From: a virus
Length of the DNA stretch: 20,377 nucleotides
IMG/VR virus record: IMGVR_UViG_3300044302_005161
Location: 1-20,377 of that record
Direction: 5' to 3' (one strand)
The position numbers and the translations under genes are program-made. Shown here in pieces: positions 14,034 through 20,377 of this stretch. The notes below the pieces were generated by a model. The model made no database searches. It saw only the letters and a program-made list of their open reading frames with translations, and was not told the DNA's origin. Within the stretch, counting starts at the first letter, position 1; every line of letters begins with the position of its first letter.

Positions 14034-15673
14034 TATCTGTACCTCAAGAAAAATTTATCTGCATCGTTGTCGTTGGTATCACTACCACGAACTACGGTGA
14101 AAGGAATGTCGATTGAGGTTGCACCATCTGCCTCAGTAGCAGTTGGAACTTCCATGTGAACAGTACCTGCTCCAAGCTCAATGATCTTGCCCTCAACAGT
14201 CCCGATTCTCACACCAATTGATCTTCGAGGCTCATCACGAAGAGAATTCATGAATTGGAAGTCTTTTGGTCGGAGAAGTAATGTGACTGAACCTGAAATG
14301 CTAGGCTCATTGATAAGATAACTTGCAGGAGGAAAACTCTCACCAGTCATTTCAGTTAAGCCTGGAGTTGTAATGGATCGATCAAAATCGAAACTTACTG
14401 CAGTAACGTCAAGAGCATTATCTGAATGGAAGAGGTGAGTGTTGTCTGCCTGAGTGTAACCATGCTTTGTTCCATCAGTTGCATCAGTCAAGAAAACCTG
14501 AACAGAACGCTGATCAATCAAAGTGGTTGTGTCAACAGTTGCGTCAGGAAGATCAGGAATCAAGAGGTCCCCAGTTGCGTAAGCTGCTGCGGGAGACTGT
14601 GAATCACCATGAAGTGAAACTGTTGCTCCATCAGGTGCTGCTCCAATCTCAAGTCCTGTCTTTTTAACTGTTGCTCCATCATTAGAAACAATCTTTACAG
14701 GTGTGCCCTGATCCTCTGTTGCCTCATACCACATGACATCAGAAGCAGTTACTGCTGATTGACTGGCATAACGCTTAGTTCCCTGAAGAGTTGCGGTTAC
14801 TGCAGAAGCATGACCAGTTATACCTGATCCTGAAATTTCTGCTGTTCCAGCATAGAGAACCTTACTTGCCTGAAAGCCAACAGACATTGTGAGAGGACCA
14901 TCCTTTGCCATTGCGACAGAGAAGGAAGTTGGTAGTGCTCCCTTTCCAGCATAGTACTGAACTGTCGTATCAGTTTCCTGAAGAGAATGGACAGATACAG
15001 TATCAATGGAGTTTTTCAAGAAATATGAAATTACTGTTTTATTACTCGCAGTTGTTCCGGTTGAACTAGAATCACCCGCATTATAGGTTCCTCCTAGACT
15101 TCCGAACTTAGTTCCTCCAAAAAGCCTTGAAAGAATGACGTGTTCTGGTGGAGTAGTGAGTACTTTCCTAACTACAGTGATTGTTCCACTTACAGTTCCA
15201 GAAAGAGTAGTTGCGAATTTAATGTTAGTATCCGCATTAACTTCTGTGATGATATGATCCGCGTTGAGGCCAGCAACACCCGTTGAGCCAACAATCGTAA
15301 CAGTATCACCAGCAGCTAAAGCATCCAACCCAGAAGGTGTAGTATCACCCATTGCAACTGTAGCAACGCCACCCGCAATAGTTATTCCTGTAGAGGCTAA
15401 TGCAGCTTCAGAAACTGAACCTTTAGGTTTCGCATAGAACTCAAGGTCAAAAGTTGAGTAGTCCATGTAATTCAATACACGGTCTACAGTAATCAAATCA
15501 GATCCGATCTCAGAAGTATCGGTATAGTTTCCGGCCTGTGCAATCACTGGGACAGTAGTAAGACCAAATGCGTCGCCCGCTACAGGGGCATCCGCAATTT
15601 GTCCAGCGGTTGTTTCTGCCTTGATATAGACTACAGCAGATCTAGACCGTTGAAGAGATGTAGGTAAAGCCAT
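14033..15673 (-). CDS. Major tail tube protein
   Basis: Encodes 546 residues, longer than a minimal tube subunit. It starts MALPTSLQRSRSAVVYIKAE and has the early segment VDRVLNYMDYSTFDLEFYAKP, typical of phage tube proteins of this layout. The C-terminus (SVTLLLRPKDFQFMNSL, then DIPFTVVRGSD) is also tube-like. Residues ~95-170 look like an inserted beta domain (AAGDTVTIVGSTG, then IITEVNADTNIKF), similar in pattern to the HGL modules in the tip genes. ATG 15673 has a strong AAAGGAGC ribosome site five bases upstream, consistent with high expression. It follows the tail terminator gene and precedes the chaperone and tape measure, as expected. Confidence 0.8.
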   Translation of the reverse strand: MALPTSLQRSRSAVVYIKAETTAGQIADAPVAGDAFGLTTVPVIAQAGNYTDTSEIGSDLITVDRVLNYMDYSTFDLEFYAKPKGSVSEAALASTGITIAGGVATVAMGDTTPSGLDALAAGDTVTIVGSTGVAGLNADHIITEVNADTNIKFATTLSGTVSGTITVVRKVLTTPPEHVILSRLFGGTKFGSLGGTYNAGDSSSTGTTASNKTVISYFLKNSIDTVSVHSLQETDTTVQYYAGKGALPTSFSVAMAKDGPLTMSVGFQASKVLYAGTAEISGSGITGHASAVTATLQGTKRYASQSAVTASDVMWYEATEDQGTPVKIVSNDGATVKKTGLEIGAAPDGATVSLHGDSQSPAAAYATGDLLIPDLPDATVDTTTLIDQRSVQVFLTDATDGTKHGYTQADNTHLFHSDNALDVTAVSFDFDRSITTPGLTEMTGESFPPASYLINEPSISGSVTLLLRPKDFQFMNSLRDEPRRSIGVRIGTVEGKIIELGAGTVHMEVPTATEADGATSIDIPFTVVRGSDTNDNDADKFFLRYR

Positions 15674-15689
15674 GATAAGCTCCTTTTAA

Positions 15690-16094
15690 TTAAGATGAAA
15701 AAACATAAAAATCAATAACAACAGGCACTTCGAAATGAGCACCTGAACCAAAACCTTGTGATACCTCCAAGGCATCAAAATGGTATGTAAAATTTGTGGT
15801 GCTAATATCTTTCTTATGAAAAATTGCGCTCAGCGCATTTGTGTAAGTATTAGCAGTTGCCATTCCTGTATTATCCTTAATCAACAGGTTTAATCCAAGG
15901 ATAAAATCCCTTCTTACAATGCCATCATTGCTAGGGACTTCCTTTACGTCACTACCCGCAAGGACAACGCTTGGTATAAGGTATTCAGTGTTCGCATCAT
16001 AATTGAATGTAACATTTGAATTAACCCAAGCAATAGTCGGAGTCTGAGACCAATTAGAGTTAAGATGATTAAGTATTTCAGTTTCAATTGTCAT
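15690..16094 (-). CDS. Tail terminator protein
   Basis: A 134-residue protein with PTIAWVNSNVTF near the N-terminus, a middle RRDFILGLNLLIKDNTG, and FEVPVVIDFYVFSS at the end. This is the pattern of small tail terminator/tail completion proteins (gpU/DUF4128-type fold), which cap the tube and join it to the neck. The ATG overlaps the previous stop by four bases (ATGA). Order after the gp10-like gene and before the tube gene supports the call. Confidence 0.75.
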   Translation of the reverse strand: MTIETEILNHLNSNWSQTPTIAWVNSNVTFNYDANTEYLIPSVVLAGSDVKEVPSNDGIVRRDFILGLNLLIKDNTGMATANTYTNALSAIFHKKDISTTNFTYHFDALEVSQGFGSGAHFEVPVVIDFYVFSS

Positions 16095-16546
16095 CTCTTT
16101 ACTATCGATCCAATTTTACCAGCGAGTCTTTTTGCTGCAGCACGAACCCAATATTGGTTTTGAGAGGACCAACCCTCTTCTAGCCTTCCTATGTAAGGTG
16201 CATCATTCGTGACATTCAGCCCATTCAAATTCTTATTACCCAAACGGTTTATTCTTGGAAGATGCTTTTGAATCGTAGCTTCTGCAGATCCGTAAGTAAC
16301 TCCATCATCTTTACTTGTAACTACTTTAGTTGGTGCTTCTCTTACGTCAGAAAGAAGATCCGCACTCCATCTTGACCTTGCAAAACCTGTATCCACAGGA
16401 GTTCCGTTTACACACTCCCTGAAAAAATCAGATGCTGCATCACGAATAGAATCTTTTAGATCAGACTCTATCTCTTTAAATGCGTCAGAGAAGTTGATGG
16501 TAATATTGTCTTCTCCCTTTATTTTAGAAGTTACAAACTTACCCAT
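16091..16546 (-). CDS. HK97 gp10-like neck protein
   Basis: A 151-residue protein with two family hallmarks: TPVDTGFARSRW at residues 49-60 and NDAPYIGRLEEGWS at ~114-127, followed by a C-terminal helix WVRAAAKRLAG. Members of this family act in the neck, at the head-tail join. The ATG lies inside the end of the membrane protein gene (8-base overlap), and the TGA overlaps the tail terminator start. Confidence 0.88.
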   Translation of the reverse strand: MGKFVTSKIKGEDNITINFSDAFKEIESDLKDSIRDAASDFFRECVNGTPVDTGFARSRWSADLLSDVREAPTKVVTSKDDGVTYGSAEATIQKHLPRINRLGNKNLNGLNVTNDAPYIGRLEEGWSSQNQYWVRAAAKRLAGKIGSIVKR

Positions 16547-16880
16547 GTCCGTTACGCCTTATTCTCTCAAGTTCACGTTCCACACCTTCCATGTGTGTTA
16601 CAAGTTTCGCTTTCAGTTCTGAGTCATGCTGAACTAGATCAAGTATCTTGTCATTCATAACTTCCATTTTCTTAGCCAACTTCCAGATAATAACTCCGCA
16701 AAGTAGCAGTGCCGCTCCAATCAGACCTTGGTCTAAGAGCATCTGTGGTATATCCTCTATCCCCGCTGATTGAGGTGCTACAACCTGGGCATATTGTTGC
16801 TGATAAGTATCAGCAGAAGGATCGAAAGTCCGCATACCTGAATGGTGTCCATTAGCATAAGCAATAAATCCAAATTTCAT
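16539..16880 (-). CDS. One-helix membrane protein with coiled coil, holin BhlA-like architecture
   Basis: Encodes 113 residues. The N-terminal ~45 residues are polar and unrecognised. Then LLDQGLIGAALLLCGVIIW (48-66) forms one membrane helix, followed by a charged amphipathic helix (KMEVMNDKILDLVQHDSELK and on to ELERIRR). A QG(L/P)-type helix then a coiled coil resembles BhlA/UviB holin-like proteins. A virion-associated or assembly role is just as possible, because the gene is embedded in the neck cluster with overlaps on both sides. ATG 16880 has AAAGG seven bases upstream. Confidence 0.7.
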   Translation of the reverse strand: MKFGFIAYANGHHSGMRTFDPSADTYQQQYAQVVAPQSAGIEDIPQMLLDQGLIGAALLLCGVIIWKLAKKMEVMNDKILDLVQHDSELKAKLVTHMEGVERELERIRRNGHG

Positions 16881-17299
16881 CCAATTGCCTTTATCTTATA
16901 GAGTATCCTAGTACTCCCCATATTTACCGATTGGACATCAAGTATTTTGTAGACTTTACTATCTACTGTAAGCTCATCATCAATTCCCTGATTTGGGAGA
17001 ACCCCACTGACAGGCCTCACAAGAAACTCAAGGTAGTCAATATTTTCATTACCTGATGAAGTATTGCTTGCCTGAGAAACTCCGCTTATCCCACCAATCC
17101 CCGTGGTATTCTCATTCCTTTTTATAATTTTTACAGCAATGTCTGACTCTGTTCGAGTTATTGATCCAGTAGAGGGATTGTAAGATCCAGTAACAACACT
17201 TTTATATGTTGCAGAAATAGATAACTCTGCTGCACTCACAAGAGTATTATCGAAAACCTTAGTAACTAGGTCATCAACAATTGTATTTAATGCAGACAT
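16877..17299 (-). CDS. Head closure / head-tail joining protein
   Basis: A 140-residue protein. The N-terminal helix (ALNTIVDDLVTKVF) precedes a beta-rich core. The ending DDELTVDSKVYKILDVQSVNMGS and then ILYKIKAIG fits small head-closure proteins, with a GD-like turn, then strands D-x-K-x-Y-x-I. It starts inside the adaptor stop (TAATG) and ends inside the next start (ATGA). Family assignment rests mainly on size, fold pattern and order. Confidence 0.65.
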   Translation of the reverse strand: MSALNTIVDDLVTKVFDNTLVSAAELSISATYKSVVTGSYNPSTGSITRTESDIAVKIIKRNENTTGIGGISGVSQASNTSSGNENIDYLEFLVRPVSGVLPNQGIDDELTVDSKVYKILDVQSVNMGSTRILYKIKAIG

Positions 17300-17838
17300 T
17301 ATCTCTTTATCTTAACAGAACTAGGATCTCCAGACTTAAGAAGAGGTCCTATGTAGTGCAAAATTTGACGGTCAATTACCCTGGATAGCCCTTGCCTATC
17401 AAGCTCGATAGCAATAACTCCTGAAACGTCAACCTTCTTGAATTGTCGCAGAGAAGGATCGCCTAGAAGTTCATTATCAGAAAGTAATCTGAATGCCAGT
17501 TCATAAGTTGCAAAAAGAATTCTATCTGGAATCACATTCTCGTCAAAATAATCAGTCCTAAGTCTAAGTTGTTGCCCCCAAAAAACGGCAGTAGAATCAG
17601 GATTTCTAAGGAATTGACGAGGAAATGATAAGTTTTGGGTGGTTGTAGTCCGCTCTCCACGATACATCATATTGTCAAGGTATCGCGTAGACATTATTAA
17701 AGATGCGTCTTTGTTTGCATCCGAGGCACCATCCCAAGTAGTAGCTACACCAAGTCTATCACCAAAATAAGTATTGGCATTTGCTCTTGTAGCGTACGAA
17801 TTTGAAGATGCGCCCTTAACTGTTGCATCAAGGGCCAT
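17299..17838 (-). CDS. Head-tail adaptor (DnaT-like family neck protein)
   Basis: A 179-residue protein. The N-terminus GASSNSYATRANANTYFGDRL and then W-x-G-A-S-D-A-N-K is the usual beginning of phage adaptors that databases often name DnaT-like ssDNA-binding protein. LIMSTRYLDNMMYRGERTT, FPRQF and IPDRILFATYELAFRLL follow as expected. By position it is a connector binding portal or filled head, not a replication protein. ATG 17838 has AAGGAG in the end of the preceding small gene. Confidence 0.8.
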   Translation of the reverse strand: MALDATVKGASSNSYATRANANTYFGDRLGVATTWDGASDANKDASLIMSTRYLDNMMYRGERTTTTQNLSFPRQFLRNPDSTAVFWGQQLRLRTDYFDENVIPDRILFATYELAFRLLSDNELLGDPSLRQFKKVDVSGVIAIELDRQGLSRVIDRQILHYIGPLLKSGDPSSVKIKR

Positions 17839-17842
17839 CTAT

Positions 17843-18001
17843 TTACTCCTTCTTAGAAGAAGATCTAGTCGATGTCGACTTAGGAGCAGGGCTTGATTCT
17901 TTTTTTTCGAAAGTCCAGCCCTTGGCGAGCATCTCTTTAACTTGCGCTCCACCAACCTTGACCTCAAAACCTGAAGGTTTATACATAGTAATTAAAGACA
18001 T
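17843..18001 (-). CDS. 52-residue protein between coat and adaptor genes
   Basis: ATG at 18001-17999, TAA at 17845-17843. The N-terminal half (MYKPSGFEVKVGGAQVKEM, then LAKGWTFEKK) is a compact beta-hairpin plus helix pattern ending in Gly-Trp; the C-terminal ~17 residues are Ser/Lys/Thr-rich and probably disordered. Similar tiny proteins with an AKGW motif occur near coat genes in other phages, as I recall; their function is not settled. The end of the gene carries the ribosome site for the adaptor. Confidence 0.75.
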   Translation of the reverse strand: MSLITMYKPSGFEVKVGGAQVKEMLAKGWTFEKKESSPAPKSTSTRSSSKKE

Positions 18002-18029
18002 AATTATCCGTAGAAAAATTAAGTGTGAA

Positions 18030-18049
18030 AGGGGCGTGAGAACGCCCCT
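18030..18049 (-). terminator. Hairpin after the coat gene
   Basis: AGGGGCGT and ACGCCCCT form a perfect 8-bp stem with a four-base loop, 14 bases after the coat stop codon. The T-run after it is interrupted (TTCACACTTAATTTTT), so it may terminate only partly or protect the coat mRNA 3' end. Confidence 0.7.
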
Positions 18050-18063
18050 ATATTTAAGAACTA

Positions 18064-19344
18064 TTAACCGTCAGTTGAGGCGATTCTCGCTCCCAAACGT
18101 GCGTCAACAGCAGCACAACCAACCATAGCATCAACAGAAATAAGATCACGCTTTTTAACATGATCAAAAGTCTGAAGGACACGAAGGCTCATACCGTTGT
18201 AAGAAACGGTAGCAGCACTTGTTCCAGGTCCCATTGGGGCGGGCTGAGGAACAAAAATTAGCTGGAAAGCCTCAGGTACAAAAGCACCACCTAATGTGTA
18301 CGAAGAAACAGATCCGCTACCACCAACGATTGTGACAACAGCATCATTTGCTACAACAGCAGGTGAACCCTGATCCACTGCAGCGGCGTCTACTCCATAC
18401 AATCCGGGGGAGATTCCCACGCTTGCAAATGCTCCAGATCCGCTTGCGGTGGCAGTTGTTACCTTATGATCACGAACAATACCATCAGCATATGTGATCT
18501 GTAGTGTGTCACCAATCGCAAGGGCGCGAGTTCCTGAACCGTCTCCACCATCAAGATTAATGGTTGTGGTCCCCTCTGTATAACCTGCTGGAGATGAACC
18601 TTGATTAATTGCAACTGCCATATCAGTGCCTGCAGTTACATACGCTCCAGCGGTATGAGTTGGAAGCTCTAGTGCCATCATCATGTCCATGCCCATGAAA
18701 CGACCAAGTGCCGCCTCTTTAACTGGTGAAGTAGCATCTCCACTCAAGTTTGCCTGGACAAAATTAGTGATGGTATAGATTTGAGTCTGCATAGCAGGGG
18801 ATACAATCATCTTCCTGTTACGCTGAGGAACTTTTTGCTTGTTGAGTTTTTCAACAATAGCAGCCATATCCGCCAAAGAATCTGGTGATCCATAATCGGT
18901 TGAGAAAGCAAATCCTCCAAGATCACCAATCTTAGAAAGAGCATACTTGTCAATCTTTTGAGCAAGAGCAGACATAGCAGGTTGAAGAAGTCGACCATTG
19001 AAATCATCAACACTGAGTGTCAATTCCTTTGAAGATACTTCGAAAGATACATCAAAATGATGCTCAATTTTCAAATCGACAGAAGTCTCATTCGCATCCT
19101 GAACTTTGATTGCCTCTGATCCACCAGCAGTTCTGCTGTAATCATCAACTCCAAAAAACGCAGGGCGCCTTACACGAATTGTGTCACCAACCTTGCTTCC
19201 GGTGAAGTCTGCGGCTGCAGAGGTGTTCATGACCTGAGGTGCAACAATATCGCCTTCAAGAATCATGAGCGCTTCTCGTGCGATAACGTCGGGGGTAAGA
19301 AAGGTATTATTCTCACCCGAGTAGTTTGTACTTGTAACAGACAT
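18064..19344 (-). CDS. Major capsid protein, P22 coat-like
   Basis: A 426-residue protein. FLTPDVIAREALMILE (15-30), KVGDTIRVRRPAFF (51-64), FEVSSKELTLSVDDF (101-115) and LLQPAMSALAQKIDKYALS (119-137) match the P22 gene 5 coat family, a HK97 fold with an extra I domain. Residues ~235-350 are Gly/Ser/Thr-rich beta sequence with AIGDTLQITYADG, at about the place where P22 has its I domain. The C-terminus (GMSLRVLQTFDHVKKRDLISVDAM) is also family-like. AAAAGGA lies upstream of the ATG. The gene is bounded by RNA hairpins on both sides, which fits separate high-level expression. Confidence 0.9.
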   Translation of the reverse strand: MSVTSTNYSGENNTFLTPDVIAREALMILEGDIVAPQVMNTSAAADFTGSKVGDTIRVRRPAFFGVDDYSRTAGGSEAIKVQDANETSVDLKIEHHFDVSFEVSSKELTLSVDDFNGRLLQPAMSALAQKIDKYALSKIGDLGGFAFSTDYGSPDSLADMAAIVEKLNKQKVPQRNRKMIVSPAMQTQIYTITNFVQANLSGDATSPVKEAALGRFMGMDMMMALELPTHTAGAYVTAGTDMAVAINQGSSPAGYTEGTTTINLDGGDGSGTRALAIGDTLQITYADGIVRDHKVTTATASGSGAFASVGISPGLYGVDAAAVDQGSPAVVANDAVVTIVGGSGSVSSYTLGGAFVPEAFQLIFVPQPAPMGPGTSAATVSYNGMSLRVLQTFDHVKKRDLISVDAMVGCAAVDARLGARIASTDG

Positions 19345-19375
19345 AATTAATCCTTTTTAAAGATTGAATAATGGT

Positions 19376-19511
19376 GAGCATCCAATCTTACAGGACGCTC
19401 TTAATTAAAATAAGTGCGCTCCTGCGCTAAAAAAGATTTATCCCTTCGAGGGAAGAAATTGTTAGGGGTAAACCCCTATAACAAAAAGATACAGGGGATT
19501 CTATCCCCTGT
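19376..19511 (-). repeat. Five consecutive hairpins between scaffold and coat genes
   Basis: In transcription order: 19511-19491 (9 bp, loop of 3); 19478-19463 (TAGGGG/CCCCTA, 6 bp); 19453-19441 (TCCCT/AGGGA, 5 bp, then TAAATCTTTTTT); 19427-19416 (GCGC/GCGC); and 19400-19376 (GAGCGTCC/GGATGCTC, 8 bp with one G-T pair). They fill most of the gap, and no small gene was seen here. Confidence 0.85.
19483..19511 (-). terminator. Intrinsic terminator after the scaffold gene
   Basis: ACAGGGGAT, loop AGA, ATCCCCTGT is a perfect 9-bp stem, followed by ATCTTTTTG. It starts nine bases after the scaffold stop. Strong stem plus T-run supports termination, at least partial, between scaffold and coat. Confidence 0.85.
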
Positions 19512-19514
19512 CAA
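19486..19514 (-). promoter_or_regulatory. Possible sigma70-type promoter for the coat gene, overlapping the terminator stem
   Basis: TTGACA (19514-19509), a 17-base spacer, then TATCTT (19491-19486, four of six bases of the -10 consensus). The spacer is the terminator hairpin itself. RNA would start near the second hairpin. The -35 is perfect but the -10 is weak, so this is only a candidate. Confidence 0.35.
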
Positions 19515-19520
19515 TACTTG

Positions 19521-20330
19521 CTACCGTATCGCCCCAGACTCGCGATGACGCTTATACTCATCAAGACTCATACGGCTAATATCCGACTGAGTAATGGATG
19601 ATCCACGTCTGGTGGTAGTAGAACCAAAAGCACTAGAACCAGTAGACTTTAAAAACAGTTCTGGCTGATCCTCGCGTAATGTTTCTATCAGTTCGGCTAC
19701 CTCCATAGGTGAGCCATCCTTCCCATACCTTATCCCATCTCCGTCTTTGACTAGGACTTTATCACTATCCGGGTCAAAAATAATATCATCTCTGACTTGT
19801 GCAGACATCGCTTTATACAATCTAGGATTTACGCCTGCTTCAGCACAACCATCAATAACAGCCTTCTCGGTTTCCCTGGTCTGATATCTCGATATTGCTT
19901 CGGTTGCCACTTTTTCCCAATCCTCTTTTTCCTTTACAACATTCTTCAGTTGGGCAGCATGATCTTGCTGTGCCCTAGTTAAGATTCTTGCGTTATACTT
20001 CTCTCTGTCTCCCGTAGTGAATAGTCTTAACTCTTCATCCTGATCAATCTTACTTTTCAGGTCAACAAGGCCTTTGATCCCCTCTTCACCACCAAGAGAA
20101 TGGACAAGATCACTAAAATCATTTACTTTAGCCTGTGCCTTTTTCTTTTCTTCCTTAAGAGCACTATTGTTGGATTTTAATCCTGCAATCTCTTTATCTA
20201 AAGCGGATTTGACGATTTGCTCCACCTGCTCTTTGGAGTAACTTTCTTCTTCTGAGAGTTCCACCACTTGCGTTTGCTGAGGTTCAGTTCCTCCGCTTGT
20301 TTCTTCCAATACCGTTTCTTGTTCTGCCAT
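19521..20330 (-). CDS. Capsid scaffold protein
   Basis: A 269-residue, highly charged protein. The N-terminal ~30 residues are acidic and Gln/Thr-rich. Residues ~35-70 and ~115-160 are long helices of coiled-coil type (LKSNNSALKEEKKKAQAKV, then LKNVVKEKEDWEKVATEAI). A middle part (AEAGVNPRLYKAMSAQVRDD) and a Ser/Thr-rich linker lead to a short C-terminal helix, MSLDEYKRHRESG, of the kind that binds coat protein. Placement directly before the coat gene and the composition are standard for scaffolds, which shape the procapsid and then leave. The frame has an upstream stop at 20354-20352; GAGGAG lies 14 bases before ATG, farther than usual. Confidence 0.85.
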   Translation of the reverse strand: MAEQETVLEETSGGTEPQQTQVVELSEEESYSKEQVEQIVKSALDKEIAGLKSNNSALKEEKKKAQAKVNDFSDLVHSLGGEEGIKGLVDLKSKIDQDEELRLFTTGDREKYNARILTRAQQDHAAQLKNVVKEKEDWEKVATEAISRYQTRETEKAVIDGCAEAGVNPRLYKAMSAQVRDDIIFDPDSDKVLVKDGDGIRYGKDGSPMEVAELIETLREDQPELFLKSTGSSAFGSTTTRRGSSITQSDISRMSLDEYKRHRESGAIR

Positions 20331-20377
20331 AGAATTCTTTCTTGCTCCTCTTCAGAGGGCATTTGGCGAATTGAATA

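Noticed and set aside
13534-14100. Plus-strand 188-codon frame
   Set aside because: It runs antisense across the chaperone gene, the terminator and the 83-residue gene, with no coherent protein character.
15686-15693. TTAATTAA palindromes upstream of both tail tube and coat genes (also 19401-19408)
   Set aside because: Short palindromes are expected by chance in AT-rich leaders with TAA stops; no further shared sequence supports an operator.
20198-20377. Second minus-strand frame crossing the scaffold start (MPSEEEQERILWQNKK...)
   Set aside because: It overlaps the scaffold gene by 133 bases and becomes Lys/Trp/Ser-rich junk in the overlap. It might be the end of an upstream gene, but the window is too short to tell.

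Overview
The window is part of the late structural module of a tailed double-stranded DNA phage (Caudoviricetes) with a siphovirus-type tail. Every convincing gene is on the minus strand, so transcription runs from right to left. The base composition is moderately AT-rich. The gene set is a P22-like coat protein, a neck of small proteins, a tail tube, a very large tape measure and low-complexity Gly/Ser/Thr-rich tip proteins. This resembles uncultured aquatic phages, but nothing here fixes the host.

In transcription order: scaffold (20330-19521); a 176-base gap with five consecutive hairpins, one an intrinsic terminator overlapping a possible promoter; P22-like coat protein (19344-18064) followed by a hairpin; a 52-residue protein (18001-17843) not long enough to be obvious as an ORF; the neck, made of adaptor (17838-17299), head closure (17299-16877), a one-helix membrane protein (16880-16539), an HK97-gp10-like protein (16546-16091) and tail terminator (16094-15690); the tail tube (15673-14033); and an 83-residue unknown (14033-13782).

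A 120-base gap then holds a compact three-way-junction RNA and a strong terminator. Next come the two tail-assembly chaperone frames (13661-13296 and 13299-12823), joined by a textbook -1 frameshift site, and a 2511-residue tape measure (12822-5287) ending in a peptidase S74-like domain. After it lie a tail hub protein (5290-3395), a 70-residue protein (3405-3193), and a very long tip or fibre protein that starts at TTG 3196 and runs off the left edge.

Most neighbours overlap by 1-11 bases or abut, as expected for translational coupling. The three exceptions are the structured gaps around the coat gene and before the chaperone gene. These are where high-copy and low-copy products meet, so RNA structure there probably sets relative dosage. 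The most unusual features are the S74-like domain on a tape measure, the junction-plus-terminator RNA, the hairpin array before the coat gene, and a recurring HGL/YNG-type beta domain inserted in several virion proteins. No lysis cassette with an endolysin, no replication gene, tRNA, integrase, IS element or CRISPR array is present.
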